A stretch of 64,000 nucleotides of DNA from Mycobacterium adipatum. Its GTDB lineage: Bacteria > Actinomycetota > Actinomycetes > Mycobacteriales > Mycobacteriaceae. The position numbers and the translations under genes were made by a program. Shown here in pieces: positions 25,144 to 34,107 of this stretch; position 1 is the first letter of the stretch; every line of letters begins with the position of its first letter. The DNA is taken from assembly GCF_001644575.1 (NCBI RefSeq), contig NZ_CP015596.1, positions 124,001 to 188,000 on the forward strand. The letters run 5' to 3'. The notes below the pieces were generated by a model. It had not been told where the DNA came from. It searched no databases and saw nothing but the letters and a program-made list of their open reading frames with translations.

Positions 25144-25986
25144 ATGGGTACAGGGCGGGTCGAGGGCAAGGTCGCTTTCGTCACAGGCGCGGCACGCGGG
25201 CAGGGGCGCAGCCACGCGGTCCGGCTGGCCGAGGAAGGCGCCGACATCATCGCGGTCGACATCTGCGCCCCGATCAGCGAGGACGCCCAGATCGCACCGT
25301 CCACGCCCGACGATCTGGCGCAGACCGCCGAGCTGGTCAAGGCCCTGAACCGGCGCATCGTCACCACCGAGGTCGACGTGCGGGACTACCAGGCCCTCAA
25401 GGCGGCCGTGGACAGCGGCGTGGAACAGCTCGGACGTCTCGACATCATCGTTGCCAACGCCGGTATCGGCAACGGCGGCCAAACGTTGGACAAGACCAGC
25501 GAGGCCGATTGGGACGAGATGATCGACATCAACCTCACGGGTGTCTGGAAGTCGGTCAAAGCCGCTGTCCCCCACATGCTCTCCGGCGGCAACGGTGGAT
25601 CGATCGTGCTCACCAGCTCGGTCGGCGGCCTCAAGGCCTACCCTCACACCGGTCACTACATCGCCGCCAAGCACGGTGTCATCGGTCTCATGCGCACCTT
25701 CGCAGTGGAACTGGGCCAGCATGGCATCCGGGTCAATGCCGTCTGCCCCACCAACGTGAACACGCCGATGTTCATGAACGAGGGCACCATGCGGCTGTTC
25801 CGCCCAGACCTGGAGAACCCCGGACCGGACGATATGGCCGTCGTCGCCCAGATGATGCACGTGCTGCCGATCGGCTGGGTGGAACCCGTCGACATCAGCA
25901 ACGCCGTGCTGTTCCTGGCTTCCGACGAATCACGTTACGTCACAGGCCTTCCCGTGACGGTAGATGCCGGCAGCATGCTCAAGTAG
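25144..25986 (+). CDS. Mycofactocin-coupled SDR oxidoreductase
   Basis: A 280-residue SDR of the same family as those at 18778 and 19605. It has GAARGQGRSHAVRLAEEGADI, AVDICAPI, VANAGIG, SSVGGLKAYPHTGHYIAAKH (about residues 160-179) and a long loop before the C-terminal VTVDAG. ATG 25144 has GAGGG 6 bp upstream. It is divergent from the ferredoxin-P450 pair and shares its operator type. The likely role is oxidation of the alcohol produced by that P450. Confidence 0.87.
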   Translation: MGTGRVEGKVAFVTGAARGQGRSHAVRLAEEGADIIAVDICAPISEDAQIAPSTPDDLAQTAELVKALNRRIVTTEVDVRDYQALKAAVDSGVEQLGRLDIIVANAGIGNGGQTLDKTSEADWDEMIDINLTGVWKSVKAAVPHMLSGGNGGSIVLTSSVGGLKAYPHTGHYIAAKHGVIGLMRTFAVELGQHGIRVNAVCPTNVNTPMFMNEGTMRLFRPDLENPGPDDMAVVAQMMHVLPIGWVEPVDISNAVLFLASDESRYVTGLPVTVDAGSMLK

Positions 25987-26062
25987 CCCGGGCCTGCGCA
26001 TGACATTAATTGCGCTAATGACAAGTAAGAATCATTAGCTGTACTTGACTGCCGCGTCGACC

Positions 26063-26068
26063 TAGCGT
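26063..26068 (+). promoter_or_regulatory. -10 box of a leaderless transcript (lysE-like gene)
   Basis: TAGCGT fits TANNNT and ends exactly 6 bp before ATG 26075, the spacing expected if transcription starts at the A of the start codon. No Shine-Dalgarno lies before the ATG. Confidence 0.6.
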
Positions 26069-26074
26069 GATCGC

Positions 26075-26674
26075 ATGGCTTCACCCGTCCTCGTCGGATT
26101 CCTCACCACCATGGCGTTGATCGCCGCCATCGGCGCACAGAATGCCTTCGTCCTGCGTCAGGGCATCCGCGGCGAGCATGTGATCCCGGTGATCGCGTTG
26201 TGCACGGTGTCGGACCTGATCCTCATCGCCGCCGGCATCGCCGGGGTGGGGGCGCTTGTCACCACACACCCCACCGCGGTGACGGTGGCGAAGATCGGTG
26301 GCGCAGCCTTCTTGATCGGCTACGGCGCGCTGGCCGCCCGGCGCGCACTGCGACCCGGGGCGCTCAACCCATCGGAAGAGACACCGGCCCGGCTGGTCGA
26401 GGTGCTGCTCACCGCCGCGGCACTGACCTGGCTGAACCCGCATGTCTACCTCGACACCGTCGTCCTGCTCGGATCGTTGGCCAACGAGCATCGGGAGCAG
26501 CGTTGGCTCTTCGGCGCCGGGGCGGTCGCAGCGAGCGCCCTGTGGTTCACCGGTCTGGGACTCGGTGCCCGACGACTGGCCGGCCTGTTCGCCAAACCGT
26601 CCACGTGGCGCGTCCTGGACGGGGTGATCGCCGCCGTGATGGTGGCGCTCGGTGTCTGGATGGCGGTCTCGTGA
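26075..26674 (+). CDS. LysE/ArgO-family amino-acid exporter
   Basis: A 199-residue membrane protein with about six hydrophobic spans. The family's N-terminal phrase [16 protein letters not shown] and the conserved [17 protein letters not shown] (about residues 112-128) are both present. LysE/ArgO proteins export basic amino acids such as lysine and arginine. No LysG/ArgP-type LysR regulator lies beside it. The start at ATG 26075 matches a leaderless promoter. It is followed by TerC after 60 bp, with that gene's own promoter. Confidence 0.87.
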   Translation: MASPVLVGFLTTMALIAAIGAQNAFVLRQGIRGEHVIPVIALCTVSDLILIAAGIAGVGALVTTHPTAVTVAKIGGAAFLIGYGALAARRALRPGALNPSEETPARLVEVLLTAAALTWLNPHVYLDTVVLLGSLANEHREQRWLFGAGAVAASALWFTGLGLGARRLAGLFAKPSTWRVLDGVIAAVMVALGVWMAVS

Positions 26675-26722
26675 GGACGACGCCCCCCAAAAATTCTTAG
26701 CAGAGCGAACATTCTGTGTCGC

Positions 26723-26728
26723 TACCCT
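26723..26728 (+). promoter_or_regulatory. -10 box of a leaderless transcript (terC gene)
   Basis: TACCCT (TANNNT) ends 6 bp before ATG 26735, which lacks a ribosome site. Confidence 0.6.
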
Positions 26729-26734
26729 GATGCC

Positions 26735-27736
26735 ATGCTCGAGATAAGTGCCGTGACGTGGGGAGTAACGATCGCCGTGATCGTCGGCCTCTTGGCCGTC
26801 GACCTCATCCTGGCGGCGGTCCGCCCGCACCGGGTGGGTTTCCGCGAGGCCACCGCGTGGTCGGTGTTCTACATCCTGGTGGCCATCGCGTTCGGTGTGT
26901 GGTTCGCGGTGACCTACGGCGGGGACTTCGGCACGCAGTACTTCGCCGGCTACATCGTCGAGAAGAGCCTGTCGGTCGACAACCTGTTCGTCTTCGTGAT
27001 CATCATGACGACATTCGCGGTACCCGAACAGCACCAGCACAAGGTGCTGACGTTCGGCATCATTCTGGCGCTGATCATGCGCGCCATCTTCATCGCGCTC
27101 GGCGCCACCCTGCTGGCGTTGTTCTCGTTCATGTTCCTGATCTTCGGACTGCTGTTGATCTACACCGCGATACAGCTCTTCCGGCACCGCAACGAAGATC
27201 CCGATGTCGAGAACAACATCATGATCCGGGCCACCCGCAAGATCCTGCCGATCAGCGATGACTACGACGGCGGCAAGCTGCTGACCCGCCGCGACGGTCG
27301 GCGGATGGCCACCCCGCTGCTGGCGGTGCTCATCGCCATCGGCAGCGTGGACCTGTTGTTCGCGCTCGATTCGATCCCGGCGGTCTTCGGGGTGACCAGC
27401 GAGCCCTATATCGTCTTCACCGCAAACGCTTTCGCACTGTTGGGACTGCGGGCGCTGTTCTTCCTGGTGAAGGGTTTGCTGGACCGGCTGGTGTATCTGT
27501 CGACCGGCCTGTCGATCATCCTTGCCTTCATCGGCGCGAAGCTGATCCTGCACTGGGGACACGTGGATATCGACCCCCGGATCCCGGAGATCAACACCTA
27601 CCTCAGCTTGGTGGTGATCATCGGCATCCTGGTGATCGTCACCGTCGCCAGCCTGGCCAAGACCCGAAAGGATCCGTCGGCGAAGGCGCACGCCGGTTCG
27701 CTGCGCGCCTCCCGCAAGGATCCGCAGGAGGAGTGA
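26735..27736 (+). CDS. TerC-family integral membrane protein
   Basis: A 333-residue protein with about nine hydrophobic spans. The family signatures are present: EKSLSVDNLFVFVIIMTTF (about 77-95) and DLLFALDSIPAVFGVTSEPYIVFTAN (around residues 206-231), whose acidic residues line the membrane and probably bind metal. TerC proteins are linked to tellurite resistance and, in other bacteria, to manganese export or metalation of secreted proteins. No other ter genes are present, so a tellurite role is not supported by context. The start is read from a leaderless promoter. Confidence 0.88.
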   Translation: MLEISAVTWGVTIAVIVGLLAVDLILAAVRPHRVGFREATAWSVFYILVAIAFGVWFAVTYGGDFGTQYFAGYIVEKSLSVDNLFVFVIIMTTFAVPEQHQHKVLTFGIILALIMRAIFIALGATLLALFSFMFLIFGLLLIYTAIQLFRHRNEDPDVENNIMIRATRKILPISDDYDGGKLLTRRDGRRMATPLLAVLIAIGSVDLLFALDSIPAVFGVTSEPYIVFTANAFALLGLRALFFLVKGLLDRLVYLSTGLSIILAFIGAKLILHWGHVDIDPRIPEINTYLSLVVIIGILVIVTVASLAKTRKDPSAKAHAGSLRASRKDPQEE

Positions 27737-27811
27737 CTCTGCTGCGCCGCACCGCTTTCCGCCGCGGCGGTGGGTGATCCATGGCGGGATTAGTGCAAAG
27801 ATCGCCTCGAC

Positions 27812-28696
27812 ATGGCCCGCAGATCCCCGCAGACCGAGCGTCTGGTCGAGATGCTCGAATACCTGGCTGCTGATCCGCAGCGGGAGTACCAACTCACCGA
27901 ACTGGCAAGACTGGTCAACCTGGACCCCGCCACCTGCTATCCGATGCTGACCGAGCTGACGCGGGTGGGCTGGCTGGTCAAGGATCGGACCCGCAAGACC
28001 TACCGACTGGGCCCACGCCTGGTGTCCGTCGGCTCCGCGGCCCGGGCCTCACTGCAGATCGCCACCTACGCCCGCCCGGAGATGCTGAGCCTGAGCGCGG
28101 ATACCGGCGTGCCGGCATGCCTGTTCATCCCGTCCTCGGAAGACCTCGTGATCGCGGATCTGACGTACCCGGACGGCAGCGACACCGGCCATCTGCCCTT
28201 GCAGGCTGGTGACCACATCGAGTTCGGGCCCCCACTCGGGGCGGTGCTCGCTGCGTGGGCGAACCAGTACACCGTCGACACCTGGCTGCGCCGGGTCGAG
28301 CCCGAGCCCGACGACCCGGTGCGGGTCTGGCAGATCCTGCGGCTGATCCGGACGCGCCGGTTCTCGGTGGAGTTGTCGCCGGCACCGCAGGCGCAGATGC
28401 AGCAGATGACGGATTTCGGGATCGGCGAGGTGCACGGCTCTCGGCGGACCGAACGGATGATCGGTGGGCAGCGGCCCGTCATGACACCCGAACTGATGCT
28501 CGGGGACATCGATGAGACGGCGACTTACGTGCCGCTGTCGGTCAGCGCGGCCTGCTTCGATCCCGGCGGCAACCCGGTCGCCGCGCTGTCTGTGCTGACG
28601 ATGGCCGAGCCCAGGAAGGGCCGGGAGCTGCTCGTACTCGGAGCCAGTGTCCGCGCGGCCGCGGACGCCATCACCGAACGCCTCGGCGCACCCTGA
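27812..28696 (+). CDS. IclR-family transcriptional regulator
   Basis: A 294-residue IclR-type protein. The N-terminal winged helix reads RLVEMLEYLAADPQREYQLTELARLVNLDPATCYPML (about residues 10-46), followed by the ligand-binding domain with GPRLVSVGSAARASL and a C-terminal SVLTMAE segment. It precedes a molybdopterin oxidoreductase by 89 bp, and that gap holds a 17-bp palindrome TTTTGCA-N3-TGCAAAA. A half site TGCAAA lies at 27794-27799 before its own start. It most likely controls the oxidoreductase and itself. Effector unknown. Confidence 0.85.
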   Translation: MARRSPQTERLVEMLEYLAADPQREYQLTELARLVNLDPATCYPMLTELTRVGWLVKDRTRKTYRLGPRLVSVGSAARASLQIATYARPEMLSLSADTGVPACLFIPSSEDLVIADLTYPDGSDTGHLPLQAGDHIEFGPPLGAVLAAWANQYTVDTWLRRVEPEPDDPVRVWQILRLIRTRRFSVELSPAPQAQMQQMTDFGIGEVHGSRRTERMIGGQRPVMTPELMLGDIDETATYVPLSVSAACFDPGGNPVAALSVLTMAEPRKGRELLVLGASVRAAADAITERLGAP

Positions 28697-28706
28697 CACC
28701 TGCATG

Positions 28707-28723
28707 TTTTGCACTATGCAAAA
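28707..28723. promoter_or_regulatory. Palindromic operator for the IclR regulator
   Basis: TTTTGCA-CTA-TGCAAAA is a perfect 7-bp inverted repeat with a 3-bp centre, 62 bp before the TTG start of the oxidoreductase gene and 10 bp after the IclR stop. Size and symmetry fit IclR operators. Confidence 0.72.
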
Positions 28724-28785
28724 GCTTGCCCGGCCCGTCGCTCCCCGTTTACGGTGACCGGAGTCACAGCCCACGAGGAGGCCTC

Positions 28786-31005
28786 TTGACCGTCGAACAG
28801 AAGGTCACGTACTGCCGCATCTGCGAGCCGTTGTGCGGGCTGATCGCCACCGTCGAGGACGGCCGCCTGCTCGCGTTGCGACCGGATAAGCAACACCCAC
28901 TGTCGCAGGGCCGCGCCTGCCCCAAGGGCATCGCATTCACCGACGTGCAGAACGACCCCGACCGCGTGCTCGCCCCGCTGCGCCGCCAACCCGACGGCAG
29001 CTTCGCCGAGGTCAGCTGGGAGGCCGCACTGGCCGACATCGCGCACCGACTCCAGGCCGTGCTCGACACCCACGGTGGTGCAGCGGTCGGCGAATATCTG
29101 GGTAACCCGTCGGCATTCGGGTACGCAGCCAGCCTGTGGTCGGGTCTGTTCATGAAGCGGATCGGCGCCGGGCACCTGTACTCGGCCGGCTCGCAGGACA
29201 TCAACAGTCGTTACGTGGCCAGCAAGCTGCTCTACGGCGCGGCCACCCAGATCCCATTCCCGGACCTGCCGCGCACCGACTTTCTGTTCATGCTGGGCGC
29301 CAATCCACTGGTGTCACATGGCAGTGCGATGCGGGTGCCGCGGGTCCGCGACGACCTGGCGGCGATCGTCAAACGCGGCGGGCGTGTCCTGGTGGTGGAT
29401 CCGCGGCGCACCGAGACGGCGGCGGCCTACGAACACGTTGCGGTGCGGCCCGATTCGGATTCCTGGTTGATGCTCTCGCTGCTGCACGTGGTGTTCGCCG
29501 AGGGGCTGGAGGACCGGACCGCCATCGCGACGCAGACCACGGGCATCGACACGCTGCGCGCGCTGTGCGCGGACTTTCCGCCGGAGGACACCGCCCTGCG
29601 CACCGGGGTGCCCGCCCAGACCGTGCGAGCGCTGGCGCGCGACTTCGCCACCGCCCGAACGGCGGTCGCCTACGGGCGCACCGGCGCCTGCCTCGGACAT
29701 CACGGCACCCTGGTCAGTTTCCTGATCGACGCGCTGAACGTGGTGACCGGCAACCTCGACCGGCCGGGTGGGGCACTGATGTCGCATCAGGTCATCCCCG
29801 TCGAGGACATGGGGGAACGCTCGGGCGCGTTCGGTTACAACAGCAAGCGTTCCCGGATCGGCGATTTCCCAGACGTTTTCGGTTCCTTCCCGGCGGCGCT
29901 GATCGCCGATGAGATCACCACACCCGGGCCAGGGCAACTGCGGGCGTTGTTCGTGTTCGCCGGCAATCCGGTGCTGTCGGTGCCCAACAGCGCGGCCCTC
30001 GACGCGGCGCTGGGCACGCTGGATCTGATGGTGTCGTTGGACCTATATGTCAACGAGACCAACCGGCACGCCGACTACATCCTGCCGGGCACGACCTTCC
30101 TGGAGCGCGACGATATGCCGATGGCGTACGCGGCCTGCTGCCCCACGGTGTTCCTGCAGGCCGCCGAACCGGTGCTGGCACCCTACGGCCAGGCCCGACC
30201 GGAGTGGGAGGTGTTCGAAGAGCTCGCTGCGCGGATGGGCCTCTCCCTGATCGCCACCGGCCCGCTGGCCCGGCTCAACCCGGTGCTGCGCTGGCTGGAG
30301 GCTCGTGGCCTGCGGTTGACACCGCAGAAGATGATGAACGCGCTGCTGCGTATCGGCCCGTACGGGGACCGATACGGCCTGCGCCGCGGCGGGCTGAACC
30401 CGCGCCGGCTGAAGGAGAATCCGCACGGCATCGTGCTGGCCGAACACGCACCCCACGGGGTGCTCGCCGATGTGGTGACCCACAAGGGCGGCAAGGTGCG
30501 TCTGGATCCCGGCGAGATCGCCACCGAGGTCGCCCGACTCGGCACCGCCCCCGGCACGAGCCCGCAGTTCCCCTTGGCGGCCATCGGGATCCGTGAGCTC
30601 CGCTCCCAGAACAGCTGGATGCACAACAGCCCGACCTTGATGAAAGGCAAGCGCACGCAGCGCGCGCGGATCAATGCCGCCGATGCCGCCGCGGCGGGGA
30701 TCGTCGACGGCGACGTCGCCCGCGTCGTCTCGGCGACCGGGGCGATCGAAATGCCGGTGACGATCACCGACGAGGTCGGGCCGGGGACCGTCGCCATCCC
30801 GCAGGGCTGGGGACACCGCGGCGGCGGCTGGCGGCTGGCCAACTCCAACCCCGGCGTCAACGTCAACGAACTGACCTCCAACCGGCCCGAGGATCTGGAG
30901 GCCCTGGCCGGGATGTCGGTGCTCAACGGGGTGGCGGTGCGGTTGGAAGCCGTCACCGCGGTTCCCGCCGACCAGACCGGCACCGCCGGCCTGGCCCGGG
31001 CGTGA
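28786..31005 (+). CDS. Molybdopterin oxidoreductase, FdhF/Nap-type catalytic subunit
   Basis: A 739-residue DMSO-reductase-superfamily protein. An N-terminal [4Fe-4S] site is formed by Cys10, 13, 17 and 45 (CRICEPLC and RACPKG). The bis-MGD domain is recognisable by NPLVSHGSAMRVPR, VVDPRRTETA, GNLDRPGGAL and the C-terminal dinucleotide-binding barrel (INAADAAAAGIVDGDVARVV). There is no twin-arginine signal, so it should be cytoplasmic. TTG 28786 is chosen because GAGGAGG lies 5 bp upstream and the cluster motif begins 9 residues later. I could not see the usual Cys or Sec metal ligand near SQDINSRYVASK. No electron-transfer subunit is adjacent. The substrate is unknown; control by the IclR neighbour is likely. 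Confidence 0.85.
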   Translation: MTVEQKVTYCRICEPLCGLIATVEDGRLLALRPDKQHPLSQGRACPKGIAFTDVQNDPDRVLAPLRRQPDGSFAEVSWEAALADIAHRLQAVLDTHGGAAVGEYLGNPSAFGYAASLWSGLFMKRIGAGHLYSAGSQDINSRYVASKLLYGAATQIPFPDLPRTDFLFMLGANPLVSHGSAMRVPRVRDDLAAIVKRGGRVLVVDPRRTETAAAYEHVAVRPDSDSWLMLSLLHVVFAEGLEDRTAIATQTTGIDTLRALCADFPPEDTALRTGVPAQTVRALARDFATARTAVAYGRTGACLGHHGTLVSFLIDALNVVTGNLDRPGGALMSHQVIPVEDMGERSGAFGYNSKRSRIGDFPDVFGSFPAALIADEITTPGPGQLRALFVFAGNPVLSVPNSAALDAALGTLDLMVSLDLYVNETNRHADYILPGTTFLERDDMPMAYAACCPTVFLQAAEPVLAPYGQARPEWEVFEELAARMGLSLIATGPLARLNPVLRWLEARGLRLTPQKMMNALLRIGPYGDRYGLRRGGLNPRRLKENPHGIVLAEHAPHGVLADVVTHKGGKVRLDPGEIATEVARLGTAPGTSPQFPLAAIGIRELRSQNSWMHNSPTLMKGKRTQRARINAADAAAAGIVDGDVARVVSATGAIEMPVTITDEVGPGTVAIPQGWGHRGGGWRLANSNPGVNVNELTSNRPEDLEALAGMSVLNGVAVRLEAVTAVPADQTGTAGLARA

Positions 31006-31109
31006 CCGAACTCGCAGCATACGATCAGGTGGTTCCGGGTACTCCCCCAGTCGCCGCTCACCGCCGAGTTGCGAAGCCAGTCGTACGCCGTTGAGCAGTG
31101 AGGACCTCC

Positions 31110-33263
31110 ATGCCGGAATCCCCCGATTCGTCGACCACCACGGACCCCGTCCAGGAAGTGTGGCCGGGCAAGGCCTACCCCCTCGGCGCGACCTATGACG
31201 GCTCCGGCACCAACTTCGCGCTGTTCAGCGAGGTCGCCGAGAAGGTGGAATTGTGCCTGTTCGACGCCGACGGCACCGAGACCCGCTACCGGCTCCCCGA
31301 GGTCGACGGCTTCATCTGGCATGGCTTCCTGCCCACCATCGAGCCCGGCCAGCGCTACGGCTACCGGGTGCACGGTCCTCATGACCCGGCCGAGGGCAAC
31401 CGGTGCAACCCGAACAAGTTGCTGCTGGATCCATACGCCAAGGCCATCGACGGCACCTTCGCCTGGGATCAGTCGTTGTTCGGTTACAACTTCGGTGATC
31501 CCGACAGCCGCAATGACGAGGATTCGGCCGCGAGCATGCCGAAGTCGGTGGTGGTCAACCCGTTCTTCGACTGGGGTGTGGATCGCCCGCCGCAGCGCGA
31601 GTACGCCGACAGCTTCATCTACGAGGCGCACGTCAAGGGCCTGACCCAAACCCATCCGGACATCCCGGACGCGATGCGCGGCACCTACAGCGCCATCGCG
31701 CACCCGGCGATCATCGACCACCTCAAGGCGCTCGGCGTCACGGCCATCGAGCTGATGCCGGTGCATCACTTCGCCAACGACTCCACGCTGATCGACAAGG
31801 GCTTGTCGAACTATTGGGGCTACAACACGATCGGGTTCTTCGCCCCCGACGCCAAGTACTCCAGCAGCACCACCCCCGGCGGGCAGGTCCAGGAGTTCAA
31901 GGCGATGGTGCGCACCCTGCACGAGGCCGGTATCGAGGTCATTCTGGACGTCGTCTACAACCACACCGCCGAGGGCAATCATCTCGGCCCGACGGTCTCC
32001 ATGCGCGGGATCGACAACGCCGCCTACTACCGGCTCGTCGATGACGACAAGCGCTACTACATGGATTACACCGGCACCGGGAACAGCCTCAACGTCGGCC
32101 ATCCGCACTCGTTGCAGCTGATCATGGATTCACTGCGGTACTGGGTCACCGAGATGCACGTCGACGGTTTCCGGTTCGACCTGGCCTCCACGCTGGCCCG
32201 GGAGTTCTATGACGTGGACAAGCTTTCGACGTTCTTCGAGCTGGTGCAGCAGGATCCGACCGTCAGCCAGGTCAAGCTGATCGCCGAGCCGTGGGATGTC
32301 GGTCCCGGCGGCTACCAGGTCGGCAATTTCCCGCCGCAGTGGACGGAATGGAACGGCAAGTACCGCGACACCGTGCGCGACTTCTGGCGCGGCGAGGCCG
32401 GCAGTCTGGGTGAGTTCGCCTCCCGGCTCACCGGGTCGGCCGATCTCTACGAGCACACCGCCCGCCGGCCTGTCGCGTCCATCAACTTCGTCATCGCCCA
32501 CGACGGGTTCACCCTGCGTGACGTGGTGTCCTACAACGACAAACACAACGAGGCCAACGGCGAGGACAACAACGACGGCGAAAGCCACAACCGCTCGTGG
32601 AACTGCGGTGTGGAAGGCCCGACCGATGATCCGGAGATCACCGCGCTGCGCGCCCGCCAGGAACGCAATTTCCTGACGACCCTGCTGCTGTCGCAGGGCG
32701 TGCCGATGATCTGTCACGGCGACGAGCTCGGCCGCACCCAGGGCGGTAACAACAACGGCTACTGCCAGGACAACGAGATCACCTGGGTGGATTGGGAGAA
32801 CGCCGACGAGGAACTGGTCGCCTTCGCCTCCAAGCTGTCCGCGCTGCGGGCCGAGCATCCGGTGTTCCGCCGGCGCCGTTTCTTCACCGGTCGTCCGGTC
32901 CGCCAGCGCGGCTCCGAGGGGGTACCCGACATCTCGTGGTTCCGGCCCGACGGCTCGGAGATGAACGACGAGGACTGGGACACCGGCTTCGGCAAGTCGG
33001 TCGCGGTCTTCCTCAACGGCCACGGCATTCCCGACCTGGACCCCCGCGGCCAACGGGTGATCGACGACTCCTTCGTGATCTGTTTCAACGGCCACCACGA
33101 GCCCATCGAGTTCACCTTGCCGCCGGAGGAGTTCGGTGCGGCGTGGCAACCCGTCATCGACACGGCGGCCGACGTGGACGACGACGGCGAAGCGGTGGCC
33201 GCGGGCGCGTCGCGCCAGATCGAGGCGCGGTCGGTGCTGGTGTTCCAGCAAGCCGGCAGCTGA
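31110..33263 (+). CDS. glgX: Glycogen debranching enzyme
   Basis: A 717-residue GH13 isoamylase-type debranching enzyme. It begins with the CBM48-like segment YPLGATYDGSGTNFALFSE, then a GH13 barrel with region I DVVYNHTAEG, region II DGFRFDLAS (nucleophile Asp), region III IAEPWD (acid Glu) and region IV FVIAHDGFT (Asp). It removes alpha-1,6 branches from glycogen after phosphorolysis. ATG 31110 is chosen because homology begins soon after; an upstream GTG at 31098 would add four residues. Next to it lie RsbQ/RsbP stress genes and, further on, another GH13 enzyme, suggesting storage-sugar turnover under stress. Confidence 0.92.
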   Translation: MPESPDSSTTTDPVQEVWPGKAYPLGATYDGSGTNFALFSEVAEKVELCLFDADGTETRYRLPEVDGFIWHGFLPTIEPGQRYGYRVHGPHDPAEGNRCNPNKLLLDPYAKAIDGTFAWDQSLFGYNFGDPDSRNDEDSAASMPKSVVVNPFFDWGVDRPPQREYADSFIYEAHVKGLTQTHPDIPDAMRGTYSAIAHPAIIDHLKALGVTAIELMPVHHFANDSTLIDKGLSNYWGYNTIGFFAPDAKYSSSTTPGGQVQEFKAMVRTLHEAGIEVILDVVYNHTAEGNHLGPTVSMRGIDNAAYYRLVDDDKRYYMDYTGTGNSLNVGHPHSLQLIMDSLRYWVTEMHVDGFRFDLASTLAREFYDVDKLSTFFELVQQDPTVSQVKLIAEPWDVGPGGYQVGNFPPQWTEWNGKYRDTVRDFWRGEAGSLGEFASRLTGSADLYEHTARRPVASINFVIAHDGFTLRDVVSYNDKHNEANGEDNNDGESHNRSWNCGVEGPTDDPEITALRARQERNFLTTLLLSQGVPMICHGDELGRTQGGNNNGYCQDNEITWVDWENADEELVAFASKLSALRAEHPVFRRRRFFTGRPVRQRGSEGVPDISWFRPDGSEMNDEDWDTGFGKSVAVFLNGHGIPDLDPRGQRVIDDSFVICFNGHHEPIEFTLPPEEFGAAWQPVIDTAADVDDDGEAVAAGASRQIEARSVLVFQQAGS

Positions 33264-33288
33264 GGACGGGCACCGGGCTCGGGGGCCC

Positions 33289-33294
33289 TATGCT
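33289..33294 (+). promoter_or_regulatory. -10 box of a leaderless transcript (rsbQ)
   Basis: TATGCT ends exactly 6 bp before ATG 33301. No Shine-Dalgarno is seen, so rsbQ is probably read from a leaderless mRNA separate from glgX. Confidence 0.58.
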
Positions 33295-33300
33295 GCAAGC

Positions 33301-34107
33301 ATGGGGGTCGAGGCCCGGAACAACATCCAGGTGGTGGGCGCCGCGGGGGCGCCGGTGCTGCTGTTGTGCCACGGTTTCGGCTGCGACCAGAACATCTGGC
33401 GTCCCATCGTCGACCGCCTGAGTTCCCGATTCCAGATCGTGCTGATGGATCATGTTGGGGCCGGCGCGTCCGACCCTGCCGCCTGGGATGCCGGCAAATA
33501 CTCGCAACTGTCCGGATACGCGTCGGATGTGGTGGAGATCCTCCGTGAGCTGGATCTGCGTGACGTGGTGTTCGTCGGGCATTCGGTGGCGGCGATGATC
33601 GGTGCGCTGGCCGCCATCGTCGCGCCCGAGCGGTTCGACAAACTCATCATGGTGACACCGTCACCGCGTTATGTGGACGACGGCGATTATCGGGGCGGCT
33701 TCTCCGAGGCCGATATCGACGAGCTGCTGGAATCGCTGGACGCCAACTACCTCGGCTGGTCGCATGCGATGGCGCCGGTCATCATGGGCAACCCGGAGCG
33801 CCCGGATCTGCACGCCGTCCTGGACGCCGCGTTCTGCCGGACAGACCCGGCCTGCGCCCGGGTCTTCGCCCGGACCACATTCCTGTCCGACAATCGGTCG
33901 GACCTGGCGAAGGTCGGCGTTGCGACCCTGATCATCGAATGCGCCGACGACGTGATCGCCCCGCGGACGGTCGGCGCCTACGTCCACGAGCAGATTCCGG
34001 ACAGCCGGCTGGTCACCCTCGATGCACAGGGACACTGCCCGCACGTCAGCGATCCGGATGCGACCGCGACCGCCATTGCCGCGTTCGCAGCGCCGGCGCG
34101 GCCGTGA
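33301..34107 (+). CDS. rsbQ: RsbQ-like alpha/beta hydrolase
   Basis: A 268-residue alpha/beta hydrolase that resembles Bacillus subtilis RsbQ along its whole length. It has FVGHSVAAMIG with nucleophile Ser95, MVTPSPRYVDDGDYRGGF, FCRTDPACARVFA, CADDVIAP (Asp217) and GHCPH (His245). In B. subtilis RsbQ is needed for the phosphatase RsbP to signal energy stress. The next gene is an RsbP-like PAS-phosphatase, joined by a GTGA overlap, which makes the assignment strong. The small ligand it may turn over is unknown. Confidence 0.85.
   Translation: MGVEARNNIQVVGAAGAPVLLLCHGFGCDQNIWRPIVDRLSSRFQIVLMDHVGAGASDPAAWDAGKYSQLSGYASDVVEILRELDLRDVVFVGHSVAAMIGALAAIVAPERFDKLIMVTPSPRYVDDGDYRGGFSEADIDELLESLDANYLGWSHAMAPVIMGNPERPDLHAVLDAAFCRTDPACARVFARTTFLSDNRSDLAKVGVATLIIECADDVIAPRTVGAYVHEQIPDSRLVTLDAQGHCPHVSDPDATATAIAAFAAPARP

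Noticed and set aside
26081..27892. A 603-codon open frame on the minus strand across the LysE and TerC genes
   Set aside because: It is antisense to two clear membrane-protein genes, has a low-complexity His/Asp/Glu/Gln-rich translation typical of reversed GC-rich codons, and lacks a ribosome site.
31037..31042. GGGTAC as a SigF -10 for glgX
   Set aside because: The bases 16-17 bp upstream do not fit GGWWT, so only half of a promoter is present.
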